A stretch of 64,000 bases of DNA from Halobellus sp. LT62 (lineage in GTDB: Archaea > Halobacteriota > Halobacteria > Halobacteriales > Haloferacaceae): the NCBI RefSeq assembly GCF_037031285.1, contig NZ_JAYEZO010000002.1:806001-870000 (forward strand), in the 5' to 3' direction. The position numbers and the translations under genes were made by a program. Each line of letters begins with the position of its first letter. Positions within the stretch are counted from its first letter, which is position 1. The notes beneath the pieces were generated by a model. The model did not search any database and had not been told where the DNA came from. It was given only the letters and a program-made list of their open reading frames with translations. Positions 35,332 to 46,546 of this stretch are shown piece after piece.

Positions 35332-36008
35332 GTTCCGAGGATTCCGATTCCACCGACGACCTGCCGAAGCACGGACTGAAAGGACCGGAACCGGAGGAGC
35401 GGCCGCATCCCGAGGGACGGCGGAACGCCCAAGGGATCCGCATCGACCCCGAGGCCGAGGCCGAACACGAGCCGCGTCGCGCGGTGCTGTCGGCGCTCGT
35501 CGAGAACGACCCCGGCGTGCTCTCGCGCATCGCCGGGCTGTTCTCGCGGCGGCAGTTCAACATCGAGAGCCTCACCGTCGGGCCGACGACCGTCGAGAAC
35601 CACTCGCGGATCACGATGGTCATCGAAGAGCCCGACCCCGGGATCGACCAGGCCGAGAAGCAACTCGCTAAACTCAAGCCGGTCATCTCCGTCGGTGAAC
35701 TCGACGACGACGCCGTGCGGACCGAACTCGTCCTCCTGAAAGTCGAGGGCGACGAACCCGACAAGGTGCACGCCGTCACCGAGATGTACGACGGACAGAC
35801 GCTCGACGCCGGCCCGAAGACCATCACGGTCCAACTCACCGGCGACGAACAGAAGATCGACGACGCGATCGACGCGTTCGACCAGTTCGGCATCATCGAG
35901 ATCGCTCGGACCGGCTACACCGCGCTCGCGCGCGGCGATCAAGCGACGGTGCCGGGCGAGAAGCCGGGGACCGCGAACGAACCGACGAAACCGACGAACA
36001 CGCAATAA
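35328..36008 (+). CDS. ilvN: Acetolactate synthase small (regulatory) subunit
   Basis: 226 residues. The ACT domain ([33 protein letters not shown]) that binds the feedback inhibitor valine in the family lies at about 50-130, followed by the ALS_ss C-terminal domain. It is longer than the bacterial protein because of a 45-residue acidic N-terminal and a 25-residue C-terminal extension. ATG overlaps ilvB by 4 bp; ilvC follows after 10 bp. Confidence 0.95.
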   Translation: MSSEDSDSTDDLPKHGLKGPEPEERPHPEGRRNAQGIRIDPEAEAEHEPRRAVLSALVENDPGVLSRIAGLFSRRQFNIESLTVGPTTVENHSRITMVIEEPDPGIDQAEKQLAKLKPVISVGELDDDAVRTELVLLKVEGDEPDKVHAVTEMYDGQTLDAGPKTITVQLTGDEQKIDDAIDAFDQFGIIEIARTGYTALARGDQATVPGEKPGTANEPTKPTNTQ

Positions 36009-36018
36009 CGATACTAAA

Positions 36019-37056
<1,038 letters not shown>

Positions 37057-37064
37057 ACGAGGAG

Positions 37065-37115
37065 ATGACTGTGACACAGGTATTCGCGACAACAGACGGT
37101 GATGTATATGAGTGA
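37065..37115 (+). CDS. 16-codon ORF overlapping the leuC start (doubtful)
   Basis: ATG at 37065 preceded by GAGGAG, encoding [16 protein letters not shown] and ending 8 bp inside leuC (ATG 37108). The purine-rich stretch in front looks like a ribosome-binding site. It might couple translation of leuC to upstream ribosomes, or be chance. Confidence 0.2.
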   Translation: MTVTQVFATTDGDVYE

Positions 37116-38529
37116 GGGAACGCTGTACGACAAGGTGTGGGAGGAGCACACGGTCTCTGAGCTGCCGACGGGACAGACGCAGTTGTTCGTCGGGCTGCAC
37201 CTCATCCACGAGGTGACGAGTCCGCAGGCGTTCGGGATGCTGCAGGAGCGCGACCTCGAGGTCGCCTACCCCAAACTGACGCACGCGACGGTCGATCACA
37301 TCGTCCCCACGTCGGACCAGTCGCGGCCCTACCGCGACGACGCCGCCGAAGAAATGATGTCCGAACTCGAGGAGAACGTCCGCGAGTCGGGTATCCAGTT
37401 CTCCGATCCGACGTCGGGCAATCAGGGGATCGTCCACGTCATCGGGCCCGAGCAGGGAATCACCCAGCCCGGCAAGACGATCGTCTGCGGCGACTCTCAC
37501 ACTTCGACGCACGGCGCGTTCGGCGCGCTGGCGTTCGGGATCGGGACGAGCCAGATCCGCGACGTGCTGGCGACCCAGACCGTCGCGATGGAGAAAAAGA
37601 AGGTCAGAAAGATCGAGGTCACCGGTGAACTCGGTCCCGGCGTCGAGGCGAAGGACGTCATCCTCGAAGTGATCCGCCGGCTCGGCACCGAGGGCGGCGT
37701 CGGCTACGTCTACGAGTACGCCGGCGAGGCAATCGAGAACCTCGATATGGAGGGTCGGATGAGCATCTGCAATATGTCCATCGAGGGCGGCGCTCGCGCG
37801 GGCTACGTCACCCCCGACGAGACCACCTACGAGTGGATGAAAGAGACCGACTACTTCCAAGAGCGCCCCGAGAAGTTCGAGGAGCTCAAGCCCTACTGGG
37901 AGTCGATCAGCTCCGACGACGACGCCGAGTACGACGACGTCGTCACGATCGACGGCTCCGAACTGGAGCCCGTCGTCACGTGGGGAACGACCCCCGGACA
38001 GGGCGTCGGCATCACGGAGCCGATTCCGGAGCCCGAATCGCTGGCCGCGGACAAACAGGACACCGCCCGACGCGCCCAAGAGCACATGCGCGTCACGCCC
38101 GGCGAGACGATGGAGGGCTACGAGATCGACGTCGCCTTCCTCGGCTCGTGTACGAACGCGCGCCTGCCCGACCTCCGCCGCGCCGCGGAGGTCGTCGAGG
38201 GCCGGCAGGTCCACGAGGACGTCCGCGCGATGGTCGTCCCCGGCAGCCAACGCGTGAAATCCGCCGCCGAGGCTGAGGGCCTCGATGAGATCTTCGAGGC
38301 GGCCGGCTTCGAGTGGCGCAACGCGGGCTGTTCGATGTGTCTGGGAATGAACGAGGACCAGTTGCAGGGCGACGAGGCCTCCGCGTCGTCGTCGAACCGC
38401 AACTTCGTCGGTCGACAGGGCTCGAAGGACGGCCGGACAGTCCTGATGAACCCCCGGATGGTCGCCGCCGCCGCGATCGAAGGGGCGGTAACTGACGTGC
38501 GCGAACTGAAGGAGGTGACCGTCGCATGA
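37108..38529 (+). CDS. leuC: 3-isopropylmalate dehydratase large subunit
   Basis: 473 residues, aconitase family, bacterial-type length. The 4Fe-4S ligands are visible in [13 protein letters not shown] and [11 protein letters not shown]. Other family segments are [24 protein letters not shown] and [16 protein letters not shown]. Isomerises 2-isopropylmalate to 3-isopropylmalate with LeuD. The ATG at 37108 gives the expected start [14 protein letters not shown]. LeuD follows after 55 bp. Confidence 0.95.
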   Translation: MSEGTLYDKVWEEHTVSELPTGQTQLFVGLHLIHEVTSPQAFGMLQERDLEVAYPKLTHATVDHIVPTSDQSRPYRDDAAEEMMSELEENVRESGIQFSDPTSGNQGIVHVIGPEQGITQPGKTIVCGDSHTSTHGAFGALAFGIGTSQIRDVLATQTVAMEKKKVRKIEVTGELGPGVEAKDVILEVIRRLGTEGGVGYVYEYAGEAIENLDMEGRMSICNMSIEGGARAGYVTPDETTYEWMKETDYFQERPEKFEELKPYWESISSDDDAEYDDVVTIDGSELEPVVTWGTTPGQGVGITEPIPEPESLAADKQDTARRAQEHMRVTPGETMEGYEIDVAFLGSCTNARLPDLRRAAEVVEGRQVHEDVRAMVVPGSQRVKSAAEAEGLDEIFEAAGFEWRNAGCSMCLGMNEDQLQGDEASASSSNRNFVGRQGSKDGRTVLMNPRMVAAAAIEGAVTDVRELKEVTVA

Positions 38530-38584
38530 GCTGTCTGCGACAGCGAATGCGAGTACGCCGGAGCGGAGCTCCGGAGGTGGCGGT

Positions 38585-39193
38585 ATGACAGACGAGATCC
38601 CCGAGATCGACTCCGTGGCCGGCACGGGCGTTCCCGTCCGCGGGAATGACATCGACACCGACCAGATCATCCCCGCGCGCTTCATGAAGGTCGTCACGTT
38701 CGACGGCCTCGGCGAGTTCGCGTTCTTCGACCTCCGGTTCGACGACGAGGACAACCAGAAGGAGCACCCGTTCAACGAACCGCAGTTCCAGGACGCCTCG
38801 GTCCTCGCGGTCAACGCCAACTTCGGGTGCGGCTCCTCCCGCGAGCACGCCCCGCAGGCGCTGATGCGCTGGGGGATCGACGCCATTATCGGCGAGTCGT
38901 TCGCCGAGATCTTCGCCGGCAACTGCCTCGCGCTGGGCATCCCGACGGTCACGGCCGACCACGACACCATCGTCGAACTCCAAGAGTGGATCGACGAGAA
39001 CCCCGACGGCGAGATCCACGTCGACGTCGAGGCCGAGGCCGTCACCTACGGCGACACGGTCATCGAGGCGACGGTCGATGACGCACAGCGACGGGCGCTC
39101 ACCGAGGGCGTCTGGGACACCACGGCGCTGATGAAATCGAACGCCGACGCGGTCGCCAACAAGGCCACCGCCCTGCCGTATATCGATGAGTGA
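38585..39193 (+). CDS. leuD: 3-isopropylmalate dehydratase small subunit
   Basis: 202 residues, swivelling domain partner of LeuC. Typical motifs: [31 protein letters not shown] and [18 protein letters not shown]. Overlaps leuB by 8 bp, so the two are co-translated. Confidence 0.95.
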   Translation: MTDEIPEIDSVAGTGVPVRGNDIDTDQIIPARFMKVVTFDGLGEFAFFDLRFDDEDNQKEHPFNEPQFQDASVLAVNANFGCGSSREHAPQALMRWGIDAIIGESFAEIFAGNCLALGIPTVTADHDTIVELQEWIDENPDGEIHVDVEAEAVTYGDTVIEATVDDAQRRALTEGVWDTTALMKSNADAVANKATALPYIDE

Positions 39194-40166
39194 GGAGATC
39201 GTCGTTATCGAGGGCGACGGCATCGGCAAAGAGGTCGTTCCCGCCGCAGTCTCGGTTCTCGAAGCGGTCGGCGACTTCGAGTTCGTCGAGGCCGAGGCCG
39301 GCGACGGCGTCCTCGCGGAGACGGGCGAGGCGCTCCCGCGGGAGACGTACGACACCGTCGCCGACGCGGACGCGACGCTGTTCGGCGCGGCCGGCGAGAC
39401 CGCCGCAGACGTCATCCTCCCGCTTCGGGAGGCGGTCGGCTCCTACGTCAACATCCGCCCCGCGCGGGCGTACCCCGGCGTCGACGCCGTCCGACCGGAG
39501 ACGGATCTGGTCTTCCTGCGCGAGAACACCGAGGGCGTCTACTCGGGTCACGAGGACCGCCTTTCGGACGATCTCTCGACGCTCACGCGCGTCGTGACGA
39601 CCTCCGCGAGTGAACGGCTGGCGAGGTTCGCCTGCGAGTACGTCACAGAGCAGGGGAAAGACGGCTTCCAGGTCGTCCACAAGGCGAACGTGATGCGCGA
39701 GACCGACGGGCGGTTCCGCGACGCGGTCGTCGACGTCGCCGACGAGGCCGGCGTCGAGACCGAGGAGGTCCTGATGGACGCGTTCGCGACGCGCGTCTGT
39801 CTGGATCCCACGCAGTTCGACGTCGTCGTCTGTCCGAACCTCGCGGGCGACGTGCTCTCGGATCTGGCGGCCGGGCTCGTCGGCGGGTTGGGGCTGCTTC
39901 CCTCCGCCAACGTCGGCCCGGATAACGCCCTGTTCGAGCCGGTCCACGGCACCGCCCCCGACATCGCGGGCGAGGGCGTCGCCAACCCGTCGGCGGCGAT
40001 CCTCTCGGCGGCGATGCTGCTGGATCACCTCGGCTACGCCGACGAGGCGGCAAACGTCCGCACCGCGGTCGAATCCGTCCTCGAAGACGGGCCGCGAACC
40101 GCCGATCTCGGCGGCGATGCGGACACCGAAGCGGTCACGAACGCGATCCTCGATCGCCTCGACTGA
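39186..40166 (+). CDS. leuB: 3-isopropylmalate dehydrogenase
   Basis: 326 residues, isocitrate/isopropylmalate dehydrogenase family. Opening [15 protein letters not shown], substrate-binding [10 protein letters not shown], catalytic Lys in VVHKANVM, Mg Asp residues around [21 protein letters not shown] and cofactor loop [22 protein letters not shown] use is typical. Oxidative decarboxylation to 2-oxoisocaproate completes the leucine branch. Last gene of the cluster. A homoisocitrate- or isocitrate-type substrate is less likely given the context. Confidence 0.94.
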   Translation: MSEEIVVIEGDGIGKEVVPAAVSVLEAVGDFEFVEAEAGDGVLAETGEALPRETYDTVADADATLFGAAGETAADVILPLREAVGSYVNIRPARAYPGVDAVRPETDLVFLRENTEGVYSGHEDRLSDDLSTLTRVVTTSASERLARFACEYVTEQGKDGFQVVHKANVMRETDGRFRDAVVDVADEAGVETEEVLMDAFATRVCLDPTQFDVVVCPNLAGDVLSDLAAGLVGGLGLLPSANVGPDNALFEPVHGTAPDIAGEGVANPSAAILSAAMLLDHLGYADEAANVRTAVESVLEDGPRTADLGGDADTEAVTNAILDRLD

Positions 40167-40344
40167 GGGCCTCAGTTCACTCCGAACAGCGCGTTTCGCC
40201 TTTTGCTTCTGGCTTCTCGCACACGCGATCTCAGCGTCCCGGGAAGATCCGACAGTGACAGCATAGGTCGCACTGACTGAACCGTTGAGGCGGTCGTATC
40301 CGCCCGCGTCTGACCGTTCGTGATTGTTCGATGGGTTATTCATC

Positions 40345-40362
40345 CGTATCCGATCCGATACG
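40345..40362. promoter_or_regulatory. Palindrome upstream of glpR
   Basis: CGTATC-N6-GATACG inverted repeat ending 9 bp before the TATA-like CATTAACA (40372-40379). Its position and symmetry suggest an operator for a dimeric regulator, possibly GlpR itself (autoregulation). Confidence 0.45.
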
Positions 40363-40412
40363 AACACAAACCATTAACAATACACAGATCGAATCCCGGA
40401 TAGACGACCCTC

Positions 40413-41192
40413 ATGTTACCCGCTGAGAGAAAACGGCGTATCGTTGAACTCGTCACCGCCGCGGACGGCCAGTCGGTCGAAGCCCTCGCCGACGAACTGG
40501 GATACTCGAAAGCGACGATCAGGCGTGACCTCCACGAACTGGAGGATCGCGGCCTCATCTCGCGGTCTCACGGCGGGGCGGTCCCCGTGACGAGCGTCGG
40601 ACACGAGCAGGCGTACGGACAGAAGGAGGTCCAGAACCTCGATTCGAAGCGCGCGATCGCCGAGCGCGCCGTCGAGGAGATCACGGACGGTCAAGTGGTG
40701 TTCTTCGACGCGGGCACGACGACAATGCAGGTCGCCCAGAACGCGCCGAAGGACGGCTCGATCTTGGGAGTGACGAACTCGCCGCGGCTGGCGGTCGAAC
40801 TCGGCAAAGAGGACAACGACGTGAAGCTGACCGGGGGGACGCTCCGCCGCCGGACGCGCTCGCTCGTCGGACCGACGGCGGAGTCGTTCCTCGAACGGAC
40901 GAACTTCGATCTGCTCTTCTTGGGCGCGAACGCGGTCGACGCCGAGACCGGCCTCACGACGCCGAACGAGGAAGAAGCCCGCGTAAAGGAGCTAATGGTC
41001 CAGCGCGCCTCGCGCGTCGTCCTCGTCGCCGACGCGACGAAGATCGGCGAGCGGTCGTTCGTCACGTTCGCGGACCTCACTGACGTCGACGTTTTCATCA
41101 CCGCGGGCGAGGTCTCCCCGGAGGCGATCGAGCGCTTCGAGGCCGAAGACGTCACCGTCGTCGTTGCGAACGCGGAGGCGGTCGCCCAATGA
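40413..41192 (+). CDS. glpR: DeoR-family regulator of fructose/glycerol metabolism
   Basis: 259 residues. The N-terminal DeoR helix-turn-helix (RKRRIVELVTAADGQSVEALADELGYSKATIRRDLHELEDRG) and a C-terminal sugar-phosphate-binding DeoRC domain with DAGTTTMQVAQ and LGANAVD motifs. In Haloferax volcanii GlpR represses pfkB and other sugar genes; the same gene order here argues for the same role, probably with fructose-1-phosphate as effector (inference). It overlaps pfkB by 4 bp. Confidence 0.9.
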   Translation: MLPAERKRRIVELVTAADGQSVEALADELGYSKATIRRDLHELEDRGLISRSHGGAVPVTSVGHEQAYGQKEVQNLDSKRAIAERAVEEITDGQVVFFDAGTTTMQVAQNAPKDGSILGVTNSPRLAVELGKEDNDVKLTGGTLRRRTRSLVGPTAESFLERTNFDLLFLGANAVDAETGLTTPNEEEARVKELMVQRASRVVLVADATKIGERSFVTFADLTDVDVFITAGEVSPEAIERFEAEDVTVVVANAEAVAQ

Positions 41193-42157
41193 AGCGGGCG
41201 GCGGACGCGATCGCGCGGACCGACGGGGGCGACCGCACGAGCGGCCCGGACGTCCTGACGGTGACGATGAACCCGGCGGTCGATCACACGCTCACGATCG
41301 AGGGATCGCTCCGCGAAGGCGAAGTCGCCAGAACGGACGACGCGCAGTTCGATGCCGGCGGAAAGGGGATCAACGTCTCCCAATACCTCACCGAACTGGG
41401 CGTCGACGCACCGGCGACGGGCTTTCTCGGCGGGCCGTTCGGTCGGATGATCGGCGACGCGCTTGACGACGACGGGATCGCTCACGACTTCGTCGACATC
41501 GACGGTCGAACCCGCCTGAATACGACGGTGTTGAGTCCCGACGGCGAGTACAAGATCAATCACAACGGGCCCGTCGTCGGCGACGCCGACGTCGATTCGC
41601 TCGTCCGAAGGGTCGAGGTACGCGATCCGAAGCGCCTCGTCGTCGCAGGCAGCCTCCCGCGCGGGATCGACGCCGACGCCGTCGACCGGCTGGCGAACGC
41701 TGGCCCGTGGGAAACGGCCGTCGATATGGGCGGGTCGTTCCTGCAGCGACTCGACGCCGAGTACCTCGTCTGCAAACCGAACAGAGACGAACTCGCGGCC
41801 GCCACCGGCCGTGCGGTCGAAACCGTCGACGACGCCGCCGCAGCCGCGCGCGATCTCCGCGGGCACGGCTTCGAATACGTGTTGGCATCGCTGGGATCCG
41901 ACGGCGCGCTGTTGGTCACCGACTCGGACGCGTACTACGCCCCCGCGCTCTCGGTCGACGTGGTCGACACCGTCGGCGCGGGCGACGCGCTGCTGTCGGG
42001 CTTTCTCGCGGGACTGGCGCGCGGCGAGTCGGTCGAGATGGCACTCCGAACCGCGGTCGTGGTCGCCGCCCGCGTCGTGTCCGTTTCCGGAACCAGCGTC
42101 CCAGTCTTCGACGACGTCTTCGCGGACCGCGAGCGCGTCGATCTCTCGGGTAAGTAA
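41189..42157 (+). CDS. pfkB: 1-phosphofructokinase
   Basis: 322 residues, PfkB/ribokinase family. Motif 1 FDAGGKGINVSQYL and motif 2 DTVGAGDALLSGFLAG with the catalytic Asp are intact, with the family segment CKPNRDELAAATGR. The first 25 residues are an acidic extension. It phosphorylates the fructose-1-phosphate delivered by the PTS to fructose-1,6-bisphosphate. Co-transcribed with glpR. Confidence 0.93.
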   Translation: MKRAADAIARTDGGDRTSGPDVLTVTMNPAVDHTLTIEGSLREGEVARTDDAQFDAGGKGINVSQYLTELGVDAPATGFLGGPFGRMIGDALDDDGIAHDFVDIDGRTRLNTTVLSPDGEYKINHNGPVVGDADVDSLVRRVEVRDPKRLVVAGSLPRGIDADAVDRLANAGPWETAVDMGGSFLQRLDAEYLVCKPNRDELAAATGRAVETVDDAAAAARDLRGHGFEYVLASLGSDGALLVTDSDAYYAPALSVDVVDTVGAGDALLSGFLAGLARGESVEMALRTAVVVAARVVSVSGTSVPVFDDVFADRERVDLSGK

Positions 42158-42196
42158 TCGCGATGTCCGCTTCTGCGTTGTTATCGAATAAATAAC

Positions 42197-42210
42197 GCAG
42201 AAACGAACAC
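42197..42210 (+). promoter_or_regulatory. Shared motif upstream of ptfC
   Basis: GCAGAAACGAACAC, matching 13 of 14 bases at 46547-46560 in front of fba; the core ACGAACAC also occurs at 40360-40367 in front of glpR. It lies just upstream of a T-rich TATA-like element (42220-42227) in a position suited to an activator site. Confidence 0.45.
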
Positions 42211-42259
42211 GAACGAAAGTATTTTTGAGGACCTTCAGCAATATCCGTGATGGAGACTT

Positions 42260-43408
42260 ATGTCAAGCAAAGCTGAGAGCAAGATGCGGTCTCACTTGAC
42301 GAAGGTCAAGGAGGACCTCATGACTGGCGTATCGTACATGATCCCGTTCGTGACGATCGGCGGGATCTTCCTCGCGCTCGGGTTCGCCGTCGCGCCGACG
42401 GGAGAGAGCGGCGCGCCCGATACGTCGCAGGTAGGGACGCTCGCGTACTTCCTCGGGCAGATCGGTGGACTGGGACTGACGATTATGGTCCCGATCCTCG
42501 GAGCGTACGTCGCGTACGCGATCGCGGATCGACCGGGACTCGCGCCCGGTTTCCTCGCGTCGTATCTGATCCAGCAAGGTGAAGTGCTGGTCGCCGCCGG
42601 AGAAGTGATCGGTCTGCAAGGTGGTGAAGCCGGTGCGGGCTACCTCGGCGCGCTCGTCACTGGCCTCCTCGTCGGATACGTCGCGAGGTGGATCAAGAAC
42701 TGGAGCGTTCCGGACTTCATCCGGCCGATGATGCCGGTCCTCATCGTACCGGTGCTGACGATGGCGATCGTCTCGCCGATCGTCCTGTTCGTCCTCGGCG
42801 TGCCGGTCGCGATCGCGAACGCCGGGCTCACGGCGTATCTCGAGGGCCTGCAGGGAAGTCAAGCCCTTCTGGTCGGTGCGCTCCTCGGCGCGATGATGGC
42901 GTTCGACATGGGAGGACCGGTCAACAAGGTCGCGTACGTGTTCGCGGCAGGGCTGATCACTGAGGGGATCACCCAGCCGATGGCGGCGGTGATGATCGCC
43001 GGGATGATCCCGCCGATCGGACTGGCGATCTCGAACTTCATCGCGCCGCACAAGTACGCCGAAGAGATGTACGAGAACGCCAAATCCGGCATCGTCCTCG
43101 GGTTCTCGTTCATCACTGAGGGCGCGATCCCCTACGCCTCGGCCGATCCGCTCCGGGTCATTCCGTCGATTATGGTCGGCAGCGCCGTCGGTGCCGCGAT
43201 GTCGATGTCGCTCGGGGTTTCGATGCCCGCTCCACACGGCGGCATCTTCGTCGTCCCGCTGTCGAACAGTCCGCTGCTGTTCCTCGCCGCGATCGTCATC
43301 GGATCGCTCGTGACGGCCGCGCTCGCGACAGTCCTCAAGCCCGACTACGAGGAGGGCGTCGGTGCGGGCCAGACTGAATCTGCCGGGGCGACCACCGCCG
43401 ACGACTGA
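42260..43408 (+). CDS. ptfC: PTS fructose permease, EIIC component
   Basis: 382 residues with about nine hydrophobic helices. Family motifs of fructose EIIC are present: MTGVSYMIPFVTIGGIFLALGFA, DMGGPVNKVAYVFA and the conserved FSFITEGAIPYASADP loop. Transports fructose while it is phosphorylated by EIIB. It is encoded separately from EIIA and EIIB, as in Haloferax. First gene of the ptfC-ptfA-ptsH-ptsI-ptfB group. Confidence 0.94.
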   Translation: MSSKAESKMRSHLTKVKEDLMTGVSYMIPFVTIGGIFLALGFAVAPTGESGAPDTSQVGTLAYFLGQIGGLGLTIMVPILGAYVAYAIADRPGLAPGFLASYLIQQGEVLVAAGEVIGLQGGEAGAGYLGALVTGLLVGYVARWIKNWSVPDFIRPMMPVLIVPVLTMAIVSPIVLFVLGVPVAIANAGLTAYLEGLQGSQALLVGALLGAMMAFDMGGPVNKVAYVFAAGLITEGITQPMAAVMIAGMIPPIGLAISNFIAPHKYAEEMYENAKSGIVLGFSFITEGAIPYASADPLRVIPSIMVGSAVGAAMSMSLGVSMPAPHGGIFVVPLSNSPLLFLAAIVIGSLVTAALATVLKPDYEEGVGAGQTESAGATTADD

Positions 43409-43540
43409 TCGAGTCTGTAACACCGCCGTCCGTGACGGGTCAACTCCCCGTCCACCGCGGCAACAGTTTCTTATTTTCGTATCGTTTGACGAATCAAAGA
43501 GAAAATTCCTTACGGTTCGCGTGCACATATTCGATCGGTT

Positions 43541-44005
43541 ATGCTCGAAGATGACATCGACCGGCTGCTCCCGCTCGCGCACATCTCGCTGTCGGAGCCG
43601 CCGGCAACGAAAGAGGCCGCGATCGAGTTCCTTCTCGATCTCATCGCGGACAACGGCCGTGTGACAGATCGTGCGGCCGCGCTGAAGGCGCTCCGAGAGC
43701 GCGAACAGGAGGCGACGACAGGGGTCGGAATGGGTATCGGCATCCCGCACGCGAAGACGAGCGCCGTCGACGAGCCGTCCGTCGCGTTCGCGCGCTCCAG
43801 CGAGGGGATCGACTTCGACGCGATGGACGACAAACCCGCGCGCCTGCTGTTTATGATTCTCGTCCCCGCCGAGGGCGGCGAGGAACACTTACAGATCTTG
43901 AGCGCCCTCTCGCGAGCACTGATGCACGAAGACGTTCGCGAGACGCTGCTGGAGGCCGAGGACGCAGAAACCATTCAGAACACCGTTCGGGAGGCCGTAA
44001 ACTGA
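43541..44005 (+). CDS. ptfA: PTS fructose EIIA component
   Basis: 154 residues, fructose/mannitol-type EIIA. The phosphorylated His is in GMGIGIPHAKT (about residue 68). Receives phosphate from HPr and passes it to EIIB. A 132-bp gap from ptfC contains a TATA-like CTTATTTT, so a second promoter is possible. The stop overlaps the HPr start (TGATG). Confidence 0.93.
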   Translation: MLEDDIDRLLPLAHISLSEPPATKEAAIEFLLDLIADNGRVTDRAAALKALREREQEATTGVGMGIGIPHAKTSAVDEPSVAFARSSEGIDFDAMDDKPARLLFMILVPAEGGEEHLQILSALSRALMHEDVRETLLEAEDAETIQNTVREAVN

Positions 44006-44274
44006 TGCCCGAGCGCGTCGTTACGATCGTTCCGGAAGACGGGCTCCACGCGCGCCCGGCGTCGAAGTTCGTCGAGGCGGCCAACGGGTTCGATTCGGAG
44101 ATCCACGTCGGTCACGTCGACGGCGAGTCGGTGAATGCGGCCAGTATGCTCGCGGTCACCGGACTGGGGGCGGCCGCGGGTGACGAGGTCAGGCTGACCG
44201 CCGAGGGCGAGGACGCGGAGGCCGCGCTCGACGAACTGGAGCGCATCCTGACGACGCCCGAGGAAGACCTCTGA
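44005..44274 (+). CDS. ptsH: Phosphocarrier protein HPr
   Basis: 89 residues. The active-site His is in EDGLHARPASKFVEAAN, and a Ser lies in the MLAVTGLG region where regulatory HPr kinase acts in bacteria (GESVNAASMLA here). Shuttles phosphate from EI to EIIA. The very tight spacing on both sides indicates coupled translation. Confidence 0.95.
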   Translation: MPERVVTIVPEDGLHARPASKFVEAANGFDSEIHVGHVDGESVNAASMLAVTGLGAAAGDEVRLTAEGEDAEAALDELERILTTPEEDL

Positions 44275-44278
44275 GGCG

Positions 44279-45979
44279 ATGACAGAGCGACGACTCTCCG
44301 GCGTCGGCGTCACGCCCCTCTCGGGCGTCGGCACCGCCGTCTGGTACGCGCCCGACGCGGACCTCGACGAACCGCCCGCCCCCGAAACCGTCGACGCCGA
44401 CGCGGAAATCGAACGGTTCGAGACCGCCCGAACCGACGCCCGCGCGGAGATCCGAGCCGAGCGCGAGCGGACGGCCGAGCGCGTCGGCGAGGCGGAGGCC
44501 GAAGTGTTCGACGCGCACGTCCAGTTCCTCGACGACCCCCAGATCACCGAGGGCGTCGAGGGCGAAATCGAATCGGGCCTCCCCGCCGAGCACGCAGTCA
44601 CCCGGACGTTCGAGGGATTCATCGAACAGTTCGAGGGAATGGAGGGCCGGATGGCCGAGCGCGCCGACGACCTCCGCGACGTCAGGGATCGGCTGGTCCG
44701 CGTCCTCGTCGGCGGCGACCGGATCGACCTCGCGAACCTCCCGGAAGGCAGCGTCGTGCTCGCAGAGCGGTTGACGCCGAGCGACACCGCGCAACTCGAT
44801 CCCGAGCGCGTCGCCGGGTTCGCCACCGTCACCGGCGGACGGACGTCGCACGCGGCGATATTCGCGCGCTCGCTCGCTCTCCCCGCCGTCGTCGGCGTCG
44901 GCGAGGAGCTACACGACGTCGCCGACGGCTCCGAAGTCGTCGTCGACGGCACCGAGGGGACGCTCGTCGTCGATCCCGACGACGCGACGCGCGAGGCCGC
45001 GGCGGGCGGCGAGGACGTCGAAATCAGGCCCGAATCGGTCGAGACCGCCGACGGCACGCCGATCGAGGTCGCCGCGAACGTCGGCACGCGCGCCGACTTG
45101 GGACCGGCCGCCGAGCGCGGCGCGGACGGTATCGGGCTGTTCCGAACGGAGTTTCTCTTTCTCGATAGGCAGTCCCCGCCGGACGAAGACGAGCAGTACG
45201 AGGCGTATGTCGACGCGATAGAGCGTTTTCCCGACAGCCGGGTCGTCGTCAGAACGCTCGATATCGGCGGCGACAAGCCGATCGAGTACCTGGACCTCCC
45301 CGAGGAGGAGAACCCCTTCCTCGGCGAGCGCGGCATCCGCCGCTCGCTCGGTCCCGACGCGGACCTCTTCGAGACGCAACTGCGCGCGCTCCTGCGGGCG
45401 GCCGGCAGCGACGGGGGCGGCCAGCTCTCGGTGATGCTGCCGCTCGTCTCGACCGTCGAGGAAGTGCGCGAGGCGCGCGAGGTGCTGGAGTCGGTCGCGG
45501 CCGATCTGGAAGACGAAGGTGTCAAACACGCGATCCCGGAGTTCGGCGTGATGATCGAGACGCCCGCGGCGGCCTTTCTCGCCCCGGACCTCGCCGAGCA
45601 CGCCGACTTCTTCAGCATCGGCACCAACGACCTCGCCCAGTACGTGATGGCCGCCGAGCGCGGTAACGGTCGGGTCGCCGAACTCGGCGACTACCGCCAG
45701 CCCGCGGTGCTCCGGGCGATCCGCGCGACGGTCGAGGCCACCGAGAGAACCGACGTCTGGGTCGGGATGTGCGGAGAGATGGCCGGCGATCCCGACCTCA
45801 CCGAGCTGCTCGTCGGACTCGGGCTCGACGAACTGAGTATGAGCGCGGTCACGGTACCGCAGGTGAAGCGCGCGGTGACAGAAACGACGACCGAGAGTGC
45901 GCGGGCGCTCGCCGAGCGGGCGCTCGCCGCCAGTACGAAAGCTGAAGTCGAAGGCGTGTTAACGGAGACCATACAATGA
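44279..45979 (+). CDS. ptsI: PEP-protein phosphotransferase, Enzyme I
   Basis: 566 residues, full length. The phospho-His is in GGRTSHAAIFARS, the PEP-binding barrel shows GIGLFRTEFLF, DIGGDKPI.YLDLPEEENPFLGERGIR and the ending SIGTNDLAQYVMAAERGN ... WVGMCGEMAGDP. It takes phosphate from PEP and gives it to HPr. Overlaps ptfB by 4 bp. Confidence 0.96.
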   Translation: MTERRLSGVGVTPLSGVGTAVWYAPDADLDEPPAPETVDADAEIERFETARTDARAEIRAERERTAERVGEAEAEVFDAHVQFLDDPQITEGVEGEIESGLPAEHAVTRTFEGFIEQFEGMEGRMAERADDLRDVRDRLVRVLVGGDRIDLANLPEGSVVLAERLTPSDTAQLDPERVAGFATVTGGRTSHAAIFARSLALPAVVGVGEELHDVADGSEVVVDGTEGTLVVDPDDATREAAAGGEDVEIRPESVETADGTPIEVAANVGTRADLGPAAERGADGIGLFRTEFLFLDRQSPPDEDEQYEAYVDAIERFPDSRVVVRTLDIGGDKPIEYLDLPEEENPFLGERGIRRSLGPDADLFETQLRALLRAAGSDGGGQLSVMLPLVSTVEEVREAREVLESVAADLEDEGVKHAIPEFGVMIETPAAAFLAPDLAEHADFFSIGTNDLAQYVMAAERGNGRVAELGDYRQPAVLRAIRATVEATERTDVWVGMCGEMAGDPDLTELLVGLGLDELSMSAVTVPQVKRAVTETTTESARALAERALAASTKAEVEGVLTETIQ

Positions 45980-46437
45980 ACATTGTCGCAGTCACATCCT
46001 GTCCGACCGGAATCGCACACAGCCAGATGGCCGCCGAGAACCTCGAACAGACGGCCGAACGCCTCGGCCACGAGATCAAAGTCGAGGTGCAGGGCGCGAT
46101 GGGCGCGCAGAACGAGCTCACGACCCAAGAGATCGCCGACGCCGACGCGGTCATCATCGCCTCCGACACCGCCGTCAGCCGCGACCGCTTCGAGGGCAAG
46201 CCGCTCGTGAAGGGGACGGTGAAAGACGGCGTCAACGACCCCGAGAGCCTCTTCGAGCGCGCCGCGGAACTCGTCGAGGAAGGGGAAACCGGGGCGGTCG
46301 ACCTCGGCGGAGAGGACGACGATGGCGACGACGCCGATAGCGATGATACCGCCGACGCGACGCCGTCGAACGCGAGTCGCCGCGGTGGGGATCGAGAGAA
46401 GGGACTGTTCGCCCGCATCAAGCGACTGTTCTCCTGA
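45976..46437 (+). CDS. ptfB: PTS fructose EIIB component with basic tail
   Basis: 153 residues. The EIIB fructose domain (1-100) has the phosphocysteine in VTSCPTGIAHSQMAAENL. An acidic low-complexity linker (about 113-130) leads to a short basic/amphipathic C-terminus (EKGLFARIKRLFS) that might attach to the membrane near EIIC. Donates phosphate to incoming fructose, giving fructose-1-phosphate. Last gene of the PTS operon. Confidence 0.94.
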   Translation: MNIVAVTSCPTGIAHSQMAAENLEQTAERLGHEIKVEVQGAMGAQNELTTQEIADADAVIIASDTAVSRDRFEGKPLVKGTVKDGVNDPESLFERAAELVEEGETGAVDLGGEDDDGDDADSDDTADATPSNASRRGGDREKGLFARIKRLFS

Positions 46438-46546
46438 TCTACGCGATCCGTTCTCGGCCGGTTCCAGCTGGCGATACACGGACTGACACGGCTGTTCGCT
46501 TTGTCGCCGGTGATGCGCGGGCGACGATCAAAACGCGCAATTTCGT

